From contig LFSI01000051.1 in assembly GCA_001512545.1 (NCBI GenBank), positions 1 through 33,409 of the forward strand: a DNA stretch of 33,409 bases, read 5' to 3'. Both the position numbers and the translations under genes were made by a program. Source of the DNA: Clostridia bacterium DTU065. GTDB lineage: Bacteria; Bacillota; DTU065. The notes below the pieces were generated by a model, which ran no database searches, was not told where the DNA came from, and saw only the letters and a program-made list of their open reading frames with translations. Of the stretch, positions 15,701 to 23,803 are shown in pieces (the first letter of the stretch is position 1; each line of letters begins with the position of its first letter).

Positions 15701-16918
15701 ATGAACTACAATGAAGCAGTTGCGAAGTTGCAGAGATACGGGCAGGAGCATTTACTTAAGTATTACGAAGAACTAGATGCTCAAGAGAAAGAGGCCCTTT
15801 TAGTGCAGATTGAATCTACTGATTTTAACGTTATTAAAGCAGGCAGATGCCCAAGTCCAAGAGGGGTGATCACTCCTCTTGAGATTATGACTCTCGATAA
15901 GATCGAAGCGAGCAAACAGCATCTGTTTGAAGTCGGCATAAAAGCAATTAAAGCCGGCAAGGTAGGAGCAGTTCTACTTGCAGGCGGTATGGGAACGAGA
16001 CTTGGTTCAGATGAGCCAAAGGGCATGTATGATATCGGTGTGACAAGACAACTCTACATTTTCGAGTGCATTGTTAACAACCTTATGGACGTTGTAAAGC
16101 AGACCGATACATGGATTCAGTTGTTTGTCATGACAAGTGAGAAGAATAACGATGACACTATTGCTTTTTTCAAAAAGCATGATTTCTTCGGATACAATCC
16201 TGAGCATGTAGCTTTCTTCGTACAGGACATGGCTCCGACCTCAGACACTAACGGTAAGGTTTTCCTTGAGGAGAAGGGAAGAATCTCAACATCTCCAAAT
16301 GGCAATGGCGGCTGGTATCTTTCAATGAAGAAGAGCGGCATGCTTGATATCGTCAAAACAAGGGGAATTGAGTGGCTCAATGTGTTCGCTGTAGACAACG
16401 TTCTTCAGAGAACTGCAGATCCTGTATTTGTAGGTGCCGTTATCGAAGGTAACTTCAGTGCAGGTTGTAAGGTTGTTCGTAAGATTAATCCAGAAGAAAA
16501 CATCGGCGTTCTGTGTATGGAGGACGGCAAACCGTCCATTGTCGAGTACTATGAGCTTACTGACGATATGCGTTACGAGAAGAACGATAGGGGCGAGTAC
16601 ATTTACAACTTCGGTACTATCCTTAACTTCTTGTTTAAGGAGTCAGAACTTGCTAATCTTCTTGAGAAAGAGCTTCCTATTCATGTGGTAGAGAGGAAGA
16701 TTCCTTACATTGATGAGAATGGTAACCTGGTCAAACCTGAGCAGCCAAACGGCTACAAGTATGAGCAGCATATTAATGATATGGTTCATATGATTGGCAG
16801 TTGTCTACCATTTGAGGTGCTTAGAGAGCATGAGTTTGCTCCAATCAAGAACAAGGAAGGCATTGACTCAGTAGAGACAGCCAGAGAGCTCCTAAGGAAA
16901 AATGGTGTAATTCTTTAA
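15701..16918 (+). CDS. UDP-sugar pyrophosphorylase (UDPGP / UAP1-like family)
   Basis: A 405-residue nucleotidyltransferase of the eukaryote-like UDPGP family, which makes UDP-GlcNAc or UDP-glucose from UTP and the sugar 1-phosphate. Visible are the uridine-binding loop LAGGMGTRLG (93-102), the downstream lysine motif DEPKGMYDIG, and NVFAVDNVLQRTADPVFVG, which is closer to UAP1 (UDP-GlcNAc pyrophosphorylase) than to UDP-glucose enzymes. The start ATG 15701 has CGGAGG 10 nt upstream; the reading frame is open for 59 codons further but without support. The exact sugar is uncertain. The product could feed the polysaccharide machinery implied by the Wzz and kinase genes. Confidence 0.9.
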   Translation: MNYNEAVAKLQRYGQEHLLKYYEELDAQEKEALLVQIESTDFNVIKAGRCPSPRGVITPLEIMTLDKIEASKQHLFEVGIKAIKAGKVGAVLLAGGMGTRLGSDEPKGMYDIGVTRQLYIFECIVNNLMDVVKQTDTWIQLFVMTSEKNNDDTIAFFKKHDFFGYNPEHVAFFVQDMAPTSDTNGKVFLEEKGRISTSPNGNGGWYLSMKKSGMLDIVKTRGIEWLNVFAVDNVLQRTADPVFVGAVIEGNFSAGCKVVRKINPEENIGVLCMEDGKPSIVEYYELTDDMRYEKNDRGEYIYNFGTILNFLFKESELANLLEKELPIHVVERKIPYIDENGNLVKPEQPNGYKYEQHINDMVHMIGSCLPFEVLREHEFAPIKNKEGIDSVETARELLRKNGVIL

Positions 16919-16970
16919 CAGAACATAGAGCGGCTTTGTTTGCCCCACCTTTGCAGGTGACTTAGTGTGA

Positions 16971-17096
16971 AAGGCATTTCAGAACAAGTCTGATTGGGTA
17001 TATAATGAGTCAAAGAACATTGTGGCTCTCGAGGAGCCGGTGTGTCTGTAGAAAGCGGCATTCCGTACCTTAGAAGTAAGAACAGGTTATCCAAGT
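16971..17096 (+). pseudogene. Frameshifted N-terminal remnant of a sirtuin (Sir2/CobB-type) gene
   Basis: In one frame 16971-17030 encodes a segment ending VYNESKNIVAL; one base short of staying in frame, 17033-17095 encodes GAGVSVESGIPYLRSKN. Joined, they give the Sir2 NAD-binding signature, of the form ..IVALTGAGxSxESGIPxxRS... The Thr codon between L and G is reduced to two bases (GA, 17031-17032). A stop follows the second segment at 17096-17098, and no clear sirtuin sequence could be followed beyond it. The remaining part of 16919-17290 shows no other supported gene. I infer a decayed or truncated deacylase gene. Confidence 0.62.
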
Positions 17097-17290
17097 AGGA
17101 CTAGTGGAGTTTCAGCGAGAACAGCTGGAGCACCCGCTGGCAAGAGACGGTTAATACCTGGTTTGGAAGAGTTCTTGGTTTATTTACGCAAAAACAGTAT
17201 CTTGCGGGAAGGAATATGCTATGGTTAAGGTGTATATTCCTATATTCTAACGATCTGAATTCGCAAAACTAGATGGAAGGAGTAGTACTT

Positions 17291-17842
17291 TTGAGTAACG
17301 TTATGCATCCCGATGTGGAAAAAATCATTATTTCTCAAGAGCAAATACAGAACCGAGTGAAAGAACTTGGCAGGCAGCTGACTGAAGACTACAGAGGCAA
17401 GGAATTGGTGGTTATTGGCATTTTGCGGGGCGCTGCAGTGTTTTTGGCCGACCTTATTCGCGAGATCGATTTGTACATGGAAATTGACTTCATGGGTGTA
17501 TCCAGTTACGGATTGGCAACGAAAAGTTCAGGTGTTGTGCGCATCACCAAAGACCTGGAGTCAACAATAACTGATAGAGACGTACTTATCGTTGAAGACA
17601 TTGTAGACAGCGGTCTGACCCTCAAATACATTGTTGAAAACCTCAGATCCAGAAAACCAAGGAGCATCCAGATTTGCACCTTGCTGGACAAGCCTGCACG
17701 CAGAGTAGAAGGTGTGGAGGTTGCGTACAACGGTTTTGTAATTCCCGATGAGTTTGTAGTTGGTTACGGTCTCGACTATGCAGAGAAGTATAGGAACCTT
17801 CCCTATGTTGGGGTGTTGAAACCAGAGATATACACCACATAA
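17291..17842 (+). CDS. hpt: Hypoxanthine phosphoribosyltransferase
   Basis: A 183-residue purine salvage enzyme converting hypoxanthine (and usually guanine) with PRPP to IMP/GMP. The PRPP-binding motif is VLIVEDIVDSGLTL (near 100-113), the substrate loop DFMGVSSYG is present, and the C-terminal VGYGLDYAEKYRNLPYVG is typical of bacterial Hpt. The start is TTG 17291, 8 nt after AAGGAG; ATG 17273 lies before that site without one of its own. It is followed after 84 nt by guaA, which makes a GMP salvage/synthesis unit. Confidence 0.95.
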   Translation: MSNVMHPDVEKIIISQEQIQNRVKELGRQLTEDYRGKELVVIGILRGAAVFLADLIREIDLYMEIDFMGVSSYGLATKSSGVVRITKDLESTITDRDVLIVEDIVDSGLTLKYIVENLRSRKPRSIQICTLLDKPARRVEGVEVAYNGFVIPDEFVVGYGLDYAEKYRNLPYVGVLKPEIYTT

Positions 17843-17867
17843 AAAGCGATCATTATATACCGAAAAA

Positions 17868-17930
17868 AAGGAGGGATAGCTGCATCGATTCTCAAGCAAA
17901 GAAGCGGGGGTCATGCAGCATCTTACGTGA
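17868..17930 (+). promoter_or_regulatory. Unusual guaA translation start region with overlapping upstream frame
   Basis: The strong site AAGGAGGG (17868-17875) lies 51 nt before the guaA GTG at 17927, which has no site of its own. It is instead well placed for a CTG at 17880 opening a 16-codon frame (also containing ATG 17913) that ends in TGA at 17928-17930, overlapping the GTG. Coupled re-initiation is one reading. Initiation of a longer GuaA at an in-frame ATT (17888) is another. Confidence 0.4.
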
Positions 17931-19213
17931 AAGACACTTACGCTTATGAAACTGTCCTTGTAATCGACTTCGGTTCGCGGAAAAGCCAGGATGTTGCCCG
18001 CATGATCAGGAAACAGCACGTGTACAGCGAAGTCTTCTCCTACACCAAAGCTTTGGAAGCTATCAACGAGAAAAGCCCCAAAGGCATTGTGCTTTGTGAG
18101 GAAGGCAACGCAGACCTGGTTGCGTCACTGGAGAAAAAAGCCGAAGAACTCGGCATTCCAGTGCTTAAAACCACAGAAGAACTCGATCTGGATGCGCTGA
18201 ATACGTCTGAAGCGGAACAGACAGTTAAAGATTTTCTGTTTGTCAGATGCGGGGTGCAGGCATCCTGGACTATGAGTGCTTTTGTGGAAAAAGCTACAGA
18301 CGACATTAGGAAACAGGTCGGAGACGGAAAAGTTATCTGCGGTCTCAGCGGCGGCGTGGATTCGGCGGTAACTGCCCTTCTTGTCCACAAGGCTGTTGGA
18401 GATCAGCTGACCTGTATCTTTGTAGACCACGGATTGATGAGGCTTGGCGAGCCAGAAGAAGTTGTGAAGACCTTCAGAGACCGCTTCAACTTGAATATCG
18501 TCCATGTTGACGCTTCCGAGAGATTCCTCGCCCTTCTTGAAGGTGTCACCGATCCCGAACAGAAACGCAAGATCATCGGGACGGAATTCATTAGAGTATT
18601 CGAAGAAGAAGCCAAAAAGATCGGAGATGCTAAATTCTTAGCACAGGGTACCATCTACCCAGATGTGATCGAAAGCGGAATCGACTCTAAGGGTACGATC
18701 AAGAGCCATCACAACGTTGGCGGACTGCCCGAAGACATGAAGCTGGACCTTGTGGAGCCACTGCGCTTGCTCTTTAAGGATGAAGTTCGCGAGGTGGGTC
18801 TGGAACTGGGTATGCCAGAAAACCTGGTCTACAGACATCCCTTCCCCGGCCCCGGTCTTGCAGTGAGAGTCATAGGCGAGATCACCAAAGAGAGACTGGA
18901 TATCTTGCGGCAGGCTGACGCCATTTACATCGACGAAATCAGGAAACACGGCCTTTACAACGAAATCTGGCAGGCGTTCTGCATCCTGACCGACACCCGC
19001 ACTGTAGGAGTTTCCGGTGGTGAGCGGACGTATGCTTATATGCTTGGACTCAGAGCTGTAAACAGCACGGATGCCATGACGGCAGAATGGTATCCTTTCC
19101 CGCATGATGTTTTGCAGAAGATCTCCAGTAGGATTCTGCAAGAAGTACCGCAGGTAAACCGCGTCGTTTACGATGTCAGTTCAAAGCCACCTGCGACAAT
19201 CGAGTGGGAGTAA
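17927..19213 (+). CDS. guaA: GMP synthase with degenerate, truncated glutaminase domain
   Basis: A 428-residue GuaA-type enzyme that aminates XMP to GMP; family members have about 510 residues. The ATP-pyrophosphatase half is intact: SGGVDS P-loop at 141-146, [40 protein letters not shown] and the C-terminal dimerisation domain ending KPPATIEWE. The class I amidotransferase half is reduced to about 110 residues. Its first strands are recognisable ([20 protein letters not shown]), but the nucleophile elbow (GxCYGxQ) and the His-Glu pair are absent; GIPVL is joined almost directly to the linker before LFVRCG. It cannot hydrolyse glutamine itself, so it should use free ammonia or a separate glutaminase. 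It follows hpt. The start is uncertain (see 17868-17930). Confidence 0.93.
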   Translation: MKDTYAYETVLVIDFGSRKSQDVARMIRKQHVYSEVFSYTKALEAINEKSPKGIVLCEEGNADLVASLEKKAEELGIPVLKTTEELDLDALNTSEAEQTVKDFLFVRCGVQASWTMSAFVEKATDDIRKQVGDGKVICGLSGGVDSAVTALLVHKAVGDQLTCIFVDHGLMRLGEPEEVVKTFRDRFNLNIVHVDASERFLALLEGVTDPEQKRKIIGTEFIRVFEEEAKKIGDAKFLAQGTIYPDVIESGIDSKGTIKSHHNVGGLPEDMKLDLVEPLRLLFKDEVREVGLELGMPENLVYRHPFPGPGLAVRVIGEITKERLDILRQADAIYIDEIRKHGLYNEIWQAFCILTDTRTVGVSGGERTYAYMLGLRAVNSTDAMTAEWYPFPHDVLQKISSRILQEVPQVNRVVYDVSSKPPATIEWE

Positions 19214-19247
19214 AGTTCAAACAAGTGTAGACGCCAATCAGGCAAAA

Positions 19248-19274
19248 CCGTTGAGAAGCCTCAATGGAGGTTTT
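19248..19274 (+). terminator. Weak terminator-like hairpin after guaA
   Basis: Stem CC-TTGAG with CTCAA-GG (one mismatch between the two blocks, 4-nt loop), followed by AGGTTTTC. It lies 35 nt after the guaA stop. The T-tract is short. Confidence 0.4.
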
Positions 19275-19443
19275 CAGGTAGGATATGATGTAGGTTGGAA
19301 CAAATAATAGAACAAGACTAAAGAAGACACTATCAAGTACCTGTTTCGGGCAATTGTGATACGGTCGTTCTGACTAAAGGGTATTGAGGTAGTTTTTCGC
19401 AAGAGAAAAGGTAAAGATCCGTTGTAGTAGTTGCGGTTGTAGG

Positions 19444-19472
19444 AAATGAGGCTAGCTTTTGGTCTCATTTTT
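19444..19472 (+). promoter_or_regulatory. Terminator-like hairpin in the fetA leader
   Basis: AAATGAG (19444-19450) pairs with CTCATTT (19464-19470) around a 13-nt loop, then TTATT, ending a few bases before the GGGAGGGG site of the ABC gene. It could be an attenuator or the end of an upstream transcript. The leader 19275-19443 shows nothing else recognisable. Confidence 0.3.
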
Positions 19473-19490
19473 ATTGGGAGGGGTGAAAAA

Positions 19491-20210
19491 ATGGAGTTTA
19501 AGCTCGAATCGGTGAGTCTGCAGAAGCAAGAAAAGACGATTCTCTCAAGTATCAGTTTGGAGATCCCTGCAGGTTCGATTTTCATTCTCATAGGCCCGTC
19601 GGGCTCGGGGAAGAGCAGCTTACTCAGACTGCTAAACAGGTTGGATGCACCGACAAGCGGCAGAATCCTTTACAAAGACCAGCCTATTGAATCCTACCCT
19701 GTTCAGGAACTCCGCAAAGAGGTAGGCATGCTGTTTCAACACCCTGTTATGATCAACGGAACGGTCCGAGACAATATTGCTTTAGGGCACAAGCTGCAAA
19801 AAAAAGACCTTCCTGAAGAAAAGGTCTTGGAACTTATCGAACGTGTGGGATTGGAAAAGGATCTGATAGACAAAGATGCCTCCGTTTTATCGGGAGGACA
19901 AAAGCAGAGGGTAGCTCTTGCGAGGACTCTTGCCAACGACCCTAAGGTTTTGTTGCTTGATGAGCCCACATCGGCCTTGGATCCAGGGGCTGTAGTTCAG
20001 GTGCGAGAAACCCTGATCCAACAAGCGAAAAGAGGCATAACCCTTGTGTGGGTCACCCACGACATGGATGTTGCTTCCGATGTCGCCACAGGTGGAGCAC
20101 TTCTCGTTGGAGGGAAGATCGTGGTGCAGGGTGGTCGAGAAGAACTCTTCGAGGGCAAGAACCAGATTGCTCAGACTTTCCTCAAAGGGGAGTTGAAAGA
20201 AAATGAATAA
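19491..20210 (+). CDS. ABC transporter ATP-binding protein, FetA-like
   Basis: A 239-residue ATPase with Walker A GPSGSGKSS, Q-loop (LFQHP), signature LSGGQKQR, Walker B VLLLDEPTSALD and H-loop VTHD. Together with the UPF0014-type permease that follows, it matches the FetAB pair, described in E. coli as an iron exporter protecting against oxidative stress. The start ATG 19491 follows GGGAGGGG by about 7 nt; a longer frame from 19446 is unsupported. It overlaps fetB by 8 nt, which implies coupled translation. The substrate here is inferred and could be another metal or small molecule. Confidence 0.9.
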   Translation: MEFKLESVSLQKQEKTILSSISLEIPAGSIFILIGPSGSGKSSLLRLLNRLDAPTSGRILYKDQPIESYPVQELRKEVGMLFQHPVMINGTVRDNIALGHKLQKKDLPEEKVLELIERVGLEKDLIDKDASVLSGGQKQRVALARTLANDPKVLLLDEPTSALDPGAVVQVRETLIQQAKRGITLVWVTHDMDVASDVATGGALLVGGKIVVQGGREELFEGKNQIAQTFLKGELKENE

Positions 20211-21003
20211 TCAGATCAGCAATGTTACCTTCTTCCTGTCTTGGAGCTTTATCGGCTTCAGCATGCTGATCGCTCTTTGGCAAGGCCTCAAGATGGAAAA
20301 GGATATTTTGATTAGTGGGATAAGAGCCTTCCTGCAACTTATTGTTACAGGGTATCTTTTGCAGTTCATCTTTGATGCTCAAAGCCCTTATCTGACCGCT
20401 TTGGTGCTTTTGATTATGACCGTGGTTGCAGGCAGAGATGCCAGCAAGAGAGGTCAAGGTTTGCCTAACGTCTTTCTTATTGTTACCATCGCCATCGGTC
20501 TTGGCGAGATCGTCACTCTAGGCATACTACTTCTCATCCGAGTAATCTCGTTTTCCCCAGCAGAAGCCATACCCCTTTCCGGAATGATTCTGGGAAACAG
20601 TATGATAGCCGCGTCTATAGCTTTAGATAGACTGAAAGGCAGCATGGCGCAGCGAAAAAACGAAGTGGAAGCCCTTCTTGCACTGGGTGCAACTCCAAGG
20701 CAAGCTGCTAGCAATGCTCTTAGAGAGACGCTCCGCGCGGCTATTATTCCCACTGTAGACAGGCTGAAAACCATGGGAATCGTTTCGCTGCCGGGAATGA
20801 TGAGCGGTTTGATTTTGGCAGGTCAGGCACCTACAGAAGCCGTAAAATACCAGATTATCGTAATGTTCATGCTGACATTAACGGTCTCTGTTACCTCTAC
20901 GGCTATCGGCCTTTTCACCTATAAAGGTTACTTCACCAGCTATTGGGGAATCAACGAAGTTGTTATGACCGCAACAGGAAGTTCAGATAAGGCCAAAAAG
21001 TAA
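20203..21003 (+). CDS. ABC transporter permease, FetB (UPF0014) family
   Basis: A 266-residue membrane protein with about six to seven hydrophobic segments, of the FetB/UPF0014 family. Family blocks are visible: GIRAFLQLIVTGYLL, LVLLIMTVVAGRDAS, PLSGMILGNSMIAAS, the coupling region ALLALGATPRQAA and GIVSLPGMMSGLILAG. The start ATG 20203 has GGGGAG 9 nt upstream, inside the end of the ATPase gene. Its 3' end overlaps the convergent chrA gene by 21 nt, so no terminator separates the two operons. It probably forms the channel of a metal exporter with the preceding ATPase. Confidence 0.92.
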   Translation: MNNQISNVTFFLSWSFIGFSMLIALWQGLKMEKDILISGIRAFLQLIVTGYLLQFIFDAQSPYLTALVLLIMTVVAGRDASKRGQGLPNVFLIVTIAIGLGEIVTLGILLLIRVISFSPAEAIPLSGMILGNSMIAASIALDRLKGSMAQRKNEVEALLALGATPRQAASNALRETLRAAIIPTVDRLKTMGIVSLPGMMSGLILAGQAPTEAVKYQIIVMFMLTLTVSVTSTAIGLFTYKGYFTSYWGINEVVMTATGSSDKAKK

Positions 21004-21504
21004 GCTGATAACCCCGCTGCCGAGGAGAATCACTATTGGGTTTAACCAGTTTTTCCACGACAGAATCAGAGCTCCAGCGAAAAGGATAATGTCTAAAGGA
21101 CGCACAATGGATTGAGGGGCTAAGGATAGAGCTGCAGTGATAATCATTGCAGTGACCGCCGGACGCATTCCCTTAATACCACTTTGTGCGTCTTTGTTAT
21201 CCTTAAGCTTGTTAAGGATGAACGCAAGGAGAGTAATGGAGATAAACGAAGGCAGAACAATTGCCAATGTCGACACTAAAGATCCCCAGAAACCGGAAAG
21301 CTTGTAGCCGACAAAAGTGGCAGTGTTAATGGCGATCGGTCCTGGAGTCATTTCAGCCGTAGCGACGATGTCAAGGAAGTCGCTCTGTGTTAGCCAATGG
21401 TTTCTCTCGATGATATCCCTCTGAAAGAGAGGCAGCATGGCGTATCCTCCGCCGAATGTAAATGCACCGATTTTCAGGAACGTTAAGAAAAGCTTGAGCA
21501 GCAT
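20983..21504 (-). CDS. Chromate transporter family half-protein (second of pair)
   Basis: A 173-residue integral membrane protein of the short-chain CHR (ChrA) family, with the signature FGGGYAMLPLFQRDI near the N-terminus, TPGPIAINTATFVGYK and several hydrophobic helices. Short CHR proteins are encoded as tandem pairs that together equal one full-length ChrA; here the partner lies directly upstream. The start codon overlaps the partner's stop (TAATG), so the two are translationally coupled. Chromate is the named substrate, but many short pairs are of unknown specificity. It overlaps the 3' end of fetB on the other strand by 21 nt. Confidence 0.9.
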   Translation of the reverse strand: MLLKLFLTFLKIGAFTFGGGYAMLPLFQRDIIERNHWLTQSDFLDIVATAEMTPGPIAINTATFVGYKLSGFWGSLVSTLAIVLPSFISITLLAFILNKLKDNKDAQSGIKGMRPAVTAMIITAALSLAPQSIVRPLDIILFAGALILSWKNWLNPIVILLGSGVISLLFGLI

Positions 21505-22067
21505 TACTGGTCACGCCCTTTCTTTTCAGAGGCATTGGACTTTTCGCTTATCCGTGAGAGGAGGATACCGATGGCAGCGCCCATAACAAGAAGAACCACT
21601 GGATGAAACTTCAGTACTAAGGCCAAAAGGGCAAAAAGCAGGGTTAGTGCGATTTGGATTTTTGAGTGCAGGATACCTTTGCCTAATTTCACCCCTGCAA
21701 CGAGAATGAGGGCAATAACTGCAGGTCTTACCCCTGCGAAGAAGTTCGCAATGTAGGGGTTCTGATACCAACTGGTAAGGGTTGATGCGATAAGCAGAAT
21801 GATCAAGAAAGAAGGCAGTACCGAACCGATTGTTGCGGCAATAGCGCCTGGTATGCCAGCAATCTTTCTTCCCAGATAGATGCTGGAGTTGACGGCGATT
21901 GCGCCTGGGACCGTTTGAATGACTGCCATCATATCAACGAAGTCCTCTTCGGAAACCCATTTTTTCTTGGTGACGAATACTTCTTTCATCACAGGCAGCA
22001 TGGCATATCCACCGCCTATGGTTAAAGCCCCTACCTTAAAGCAATTGATAAATAAACTCCAAAGCAT
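21504..22067 (-). CDS. Chromate transporter family half-protein (first of pair)
   Basis: A 187-residue short CHR protein, with IGGGYAMLPVMKEVF near the N-terminus, VPGAIAVNSSIYLGRK and four to five further hydrophobic segments; the tail is charged (SEKSNASEKKGRDQ). The start ATG 22067 has GAGGTG 5 nt upstream. The two halves differ clearly in sequence, which is usual since they form a heteromer. It is the first gene of a two-gene unit; its promoter should lie in 22080-22170, where I see only weak candidates (a TATAAT read on the minus strand near 22147). Confidence 0.9.
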   Translation of the reverse strand: MLWSLFINCFKVGALTIGGGYAMLPVMKEVFVTKKKWVSEEDFVDMMAVIQTVPGAIAVNSSIYLGRKIAGIPGAIAATIGSVLPSFLIILLIASTLTSWYQNPYIANFFAGVRPAVIALILVAGVKLGKGILHSKIQIALTLLFALLALVLKFHPVVLLVMGAAIGILLSRISEKSNASEKKGRDQ

Positions 22068-22426
22068 GTCTTCACCTCTAGATAAATGATAGACTGGATA
22101 GACTTGTGCTCAGTCTAGTTGGAACCAAAAGTGTTTGGACTTACTAATTATAACACTTTTACTTCCCTTAAGTAGTCTTTCCCAGGCAGAACCTCTTCGG
22201 TCTGAAAATTAAGACATCAAGGCTTTTTGGGCTTTACGATAGTCGTTTTCCCACCATAAAGGTCTGTGTTATAGAACAAACGAAACCTTGATAATTCTGG
22301 AAAAGGAAATTTTTCTACTCAATGAAGGAATTGCATGAGATTCATAGAAGAAGAAAATGTAGATGTACCCATCGTATAGACGGACATCTCGTGGGGAACA
22401 ATTACAATCAGAGGGGGGTTTTTCCT
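22068..22426. other. Divergent intergenic region without a supported gene
   Basis: This stretch holds the start regions of the chrA pair (minus) and of the secreted protein at 22427 (plus). The frame of the secreted protein extends upstream to 22322 but without a ribosome binding site. No convincing promoter pair or hairpin was found. Confidence 0.4.
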
Positions 22427-23053
22427 GTGAAAAAAACCTTAACAGTTTTGCTGGTGTTGGCACTGGCAGTTGTAACATTTGCAGCTCCACAGTTGATCTA
22501 CGAGGCCAACTTCAACAAGACAGATGGCAAGAATGTTGACTGGGTACCGGTCAATGGCGATTGGGATATTGACGGGGAGTATATGGTCCAATACGATCTG
22601 AACGATGGAAACACCAACATTTGGCAGGAGCTGGCACAATACGGCGATGGACTTTTTATCTATGAATACAAAATCACTTACGATGTAGCCGGCGGACAAT
22701 GGGCACCTGCAGCAGGTTTGCACTTCATGGCTTCTGACGGTGATGCACCACAACGTGGCAACAGCTACCTGGTATTCCAAGACCTCAATGAAATGCAGCT
22801 CTACCGCTGCGAGGGTGGAGGAATCGTAGCAGTTAAACGCACCGGTATGGATCCTGCTATCGAAGGTCAAACAAATGTCATTCGTGTAGAGTTTGAGACC
22901 ATCACCGGCCGTATCGCCGTATTCCTCAATGACAGGCTGGTCATCGAGTGGTTCGACGACTACCCAATCCTGGACGGTGACTTCATCTCCTTGAGAACTA
23001 ACCAAACTGCAGTACGTTATGACTACGTAAAAGTTTGGTACCAAAAAATGTAA
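22427..23053 (+). CDS. Small secreted jelly-roll (DUF1080/concanavalin-like) protein
   Basis: A 208-residue exported protein. The signal peptide is clear (MKKTLTVLLVLALAVVTFAA, cut near AAP). The mature part is one β-rich domain of the 3-keto-disaccharide hydrolase/DUF1080 or LamG-like jelly-roll type: YEANFNKTDG opening, GDWDIDGEYMVQYD, then VIRVEFETITGRIAVFLND and a closing VRYDYVKVWYQK. It resembles the N-terminal domain of the DUF4855 protein at 2583, which suggests a shared carbohydrate-binding module. The start GTG 22427 has GAGGGGGG 8 nt upstream. Monocistronic, with a strong terminator. It carries no membrane anchor; the ligand is unknown. Confidence 0.85.
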   Translation: MKKTLTVLLVLALAVVTFAAPQLIYEANFNKTDGKNVDWVPVNGDWDIDGEYMVQYDLNDGNTNIWQELAQYGDGLFIYEYKITYDVAGGQWAPAAGLHFMASDGDAPQRGNSYLVFQDLNEMQLYRCEGGGIVAVKRTGMDPAIEGQTNVIRVEFETITGRIAVFLNDRLVIEWFDDYPILDGDFISLRTNQTAVRYDYVKVWYQKM

Positions 23054-23063
23054 TTGAGCTTTA

Positions 23064-23091
23064 GGCCTTGCGAAAAGCAAGGCCTTTTTTT
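23064..23091 (+). terminator. Strong intrinsic terminator
   Basis: A perfect 8-bp stem (GGCCTTGC and complement) with loop GAAAA and seven T follow the stop codon by 10 nt. Confidence 0.95.
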
Positions 23092-23239
23092 GTGTCCAGC
23101 CCCCTTAGCTTGCTTTTAGCTTTGCCCAATGATATGATTTATTTTGGTACAAGCCCGAAGAGGGCTTTTGTGTTTGTTTTGACTTCTATGCTGATAAATC
23201 GCAGCTTGAGCGTCAGGCTAAGCTAGACAGGTGTGAATC

Positions 23240-23776
23240 ATGACCAAGAAATCTAATCTAAGAGCTAATCTAGCAACGGCAGTTCTAATCAGCATCGCCA
23301 GCATTCTTCACGTGTTTGAAGGCCTGCTGCCACCGCTTCCCGTTCCAGGCGCGAAACTGGGACTAGCCAATATCGCATCGCTCATCGGGTTACGGATGCT
23401 GGGCTTTGGCTCTGCTATAGTAATTAGCCTTACTCGATGCTTCATAGGTGCCCTTTTTGGAAGTGGTCTTTTTGGACCTTCCTTCTACCTCAGTCTTGCC
23501 GGATCCCTCAGCAGTGCGATTGCCATGGGACTTGCATCGAAGATAAAGGGTATTGGGAACAAGAATATAGTCGTCAGCGTGGTTGGAGCGCTCACTCACA
23601 GCACCGCTCAGATTGTTGTTGCATCATTTCTTCTCAGTCACCAAGGCATTTGGTGGTATCTCCCGTATCTTTTGGGACTTTCATCAATTACAGGCGTATT
23701 CATCGGCATAGCCTCCGACAAGCTGCTGGTCTACCTGCCTCGAGCGATAGGGTTGGAGCCACAGAGCAAAAGCTGA
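23240..23776 (+). CDS. Gx transporter family (heptaprenyl diphosphate synthase component I-like) membrane protein
   Basis: A 178-residue membrane protein of the PF07456 type, named after a component of heptaprenyl diphosphate synthase but resembling ECF-type S-component transporters. Signature parts are LHVFEGLLPPLPVPGAKLGL, NIASLIGLRMLG and LTRCFIGALFGSGLFGPSF, and there are about five hydrophobic helices. In clostridia it usually sits beside a NusG-domain-II protein and a polyprenyl synthetase or flavin-related genes; here only the NusG-II gene is present, 27 nt downstream. The start ATG 23240 follows AGGTGTG. Transport or a prenyl-lipid role is inferred. Confidence 0.88.
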   Translation: MTKKSNLRANLATAVLISIASILHVFEGLLPPLPVPGAKLGLANIASLIGLRMLGFGSAIVISLTRCFIGALFGSGLFGPSFYLSLAGSLSSAIAMGLASKIKGIGNKNIVVSVVGALTHSTAQIVVASFLLSHQGIWWYLPYLLGLSSITGVFIGIASDKLLVYLPRAIGLEPQSKS

Positions 23777-23803
23777 AGGCCGAATACCGGGAGTGGTTTC
23801 TTT

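Noticed and set aside
22322-22426. 35-codon extension of the secreted protein at 22427
   Set aside because: It would bury the signal peptide inside the protein; GTG 22427 has an excellent ribosome site.
23150-23175. Small hairpin (AGCCC/GGGCT) followed by TTTTG, as a terminator
   Set aside because: The stem is only 5 bp and a far stronger terminator lies just upstream; no transcript is expected here.
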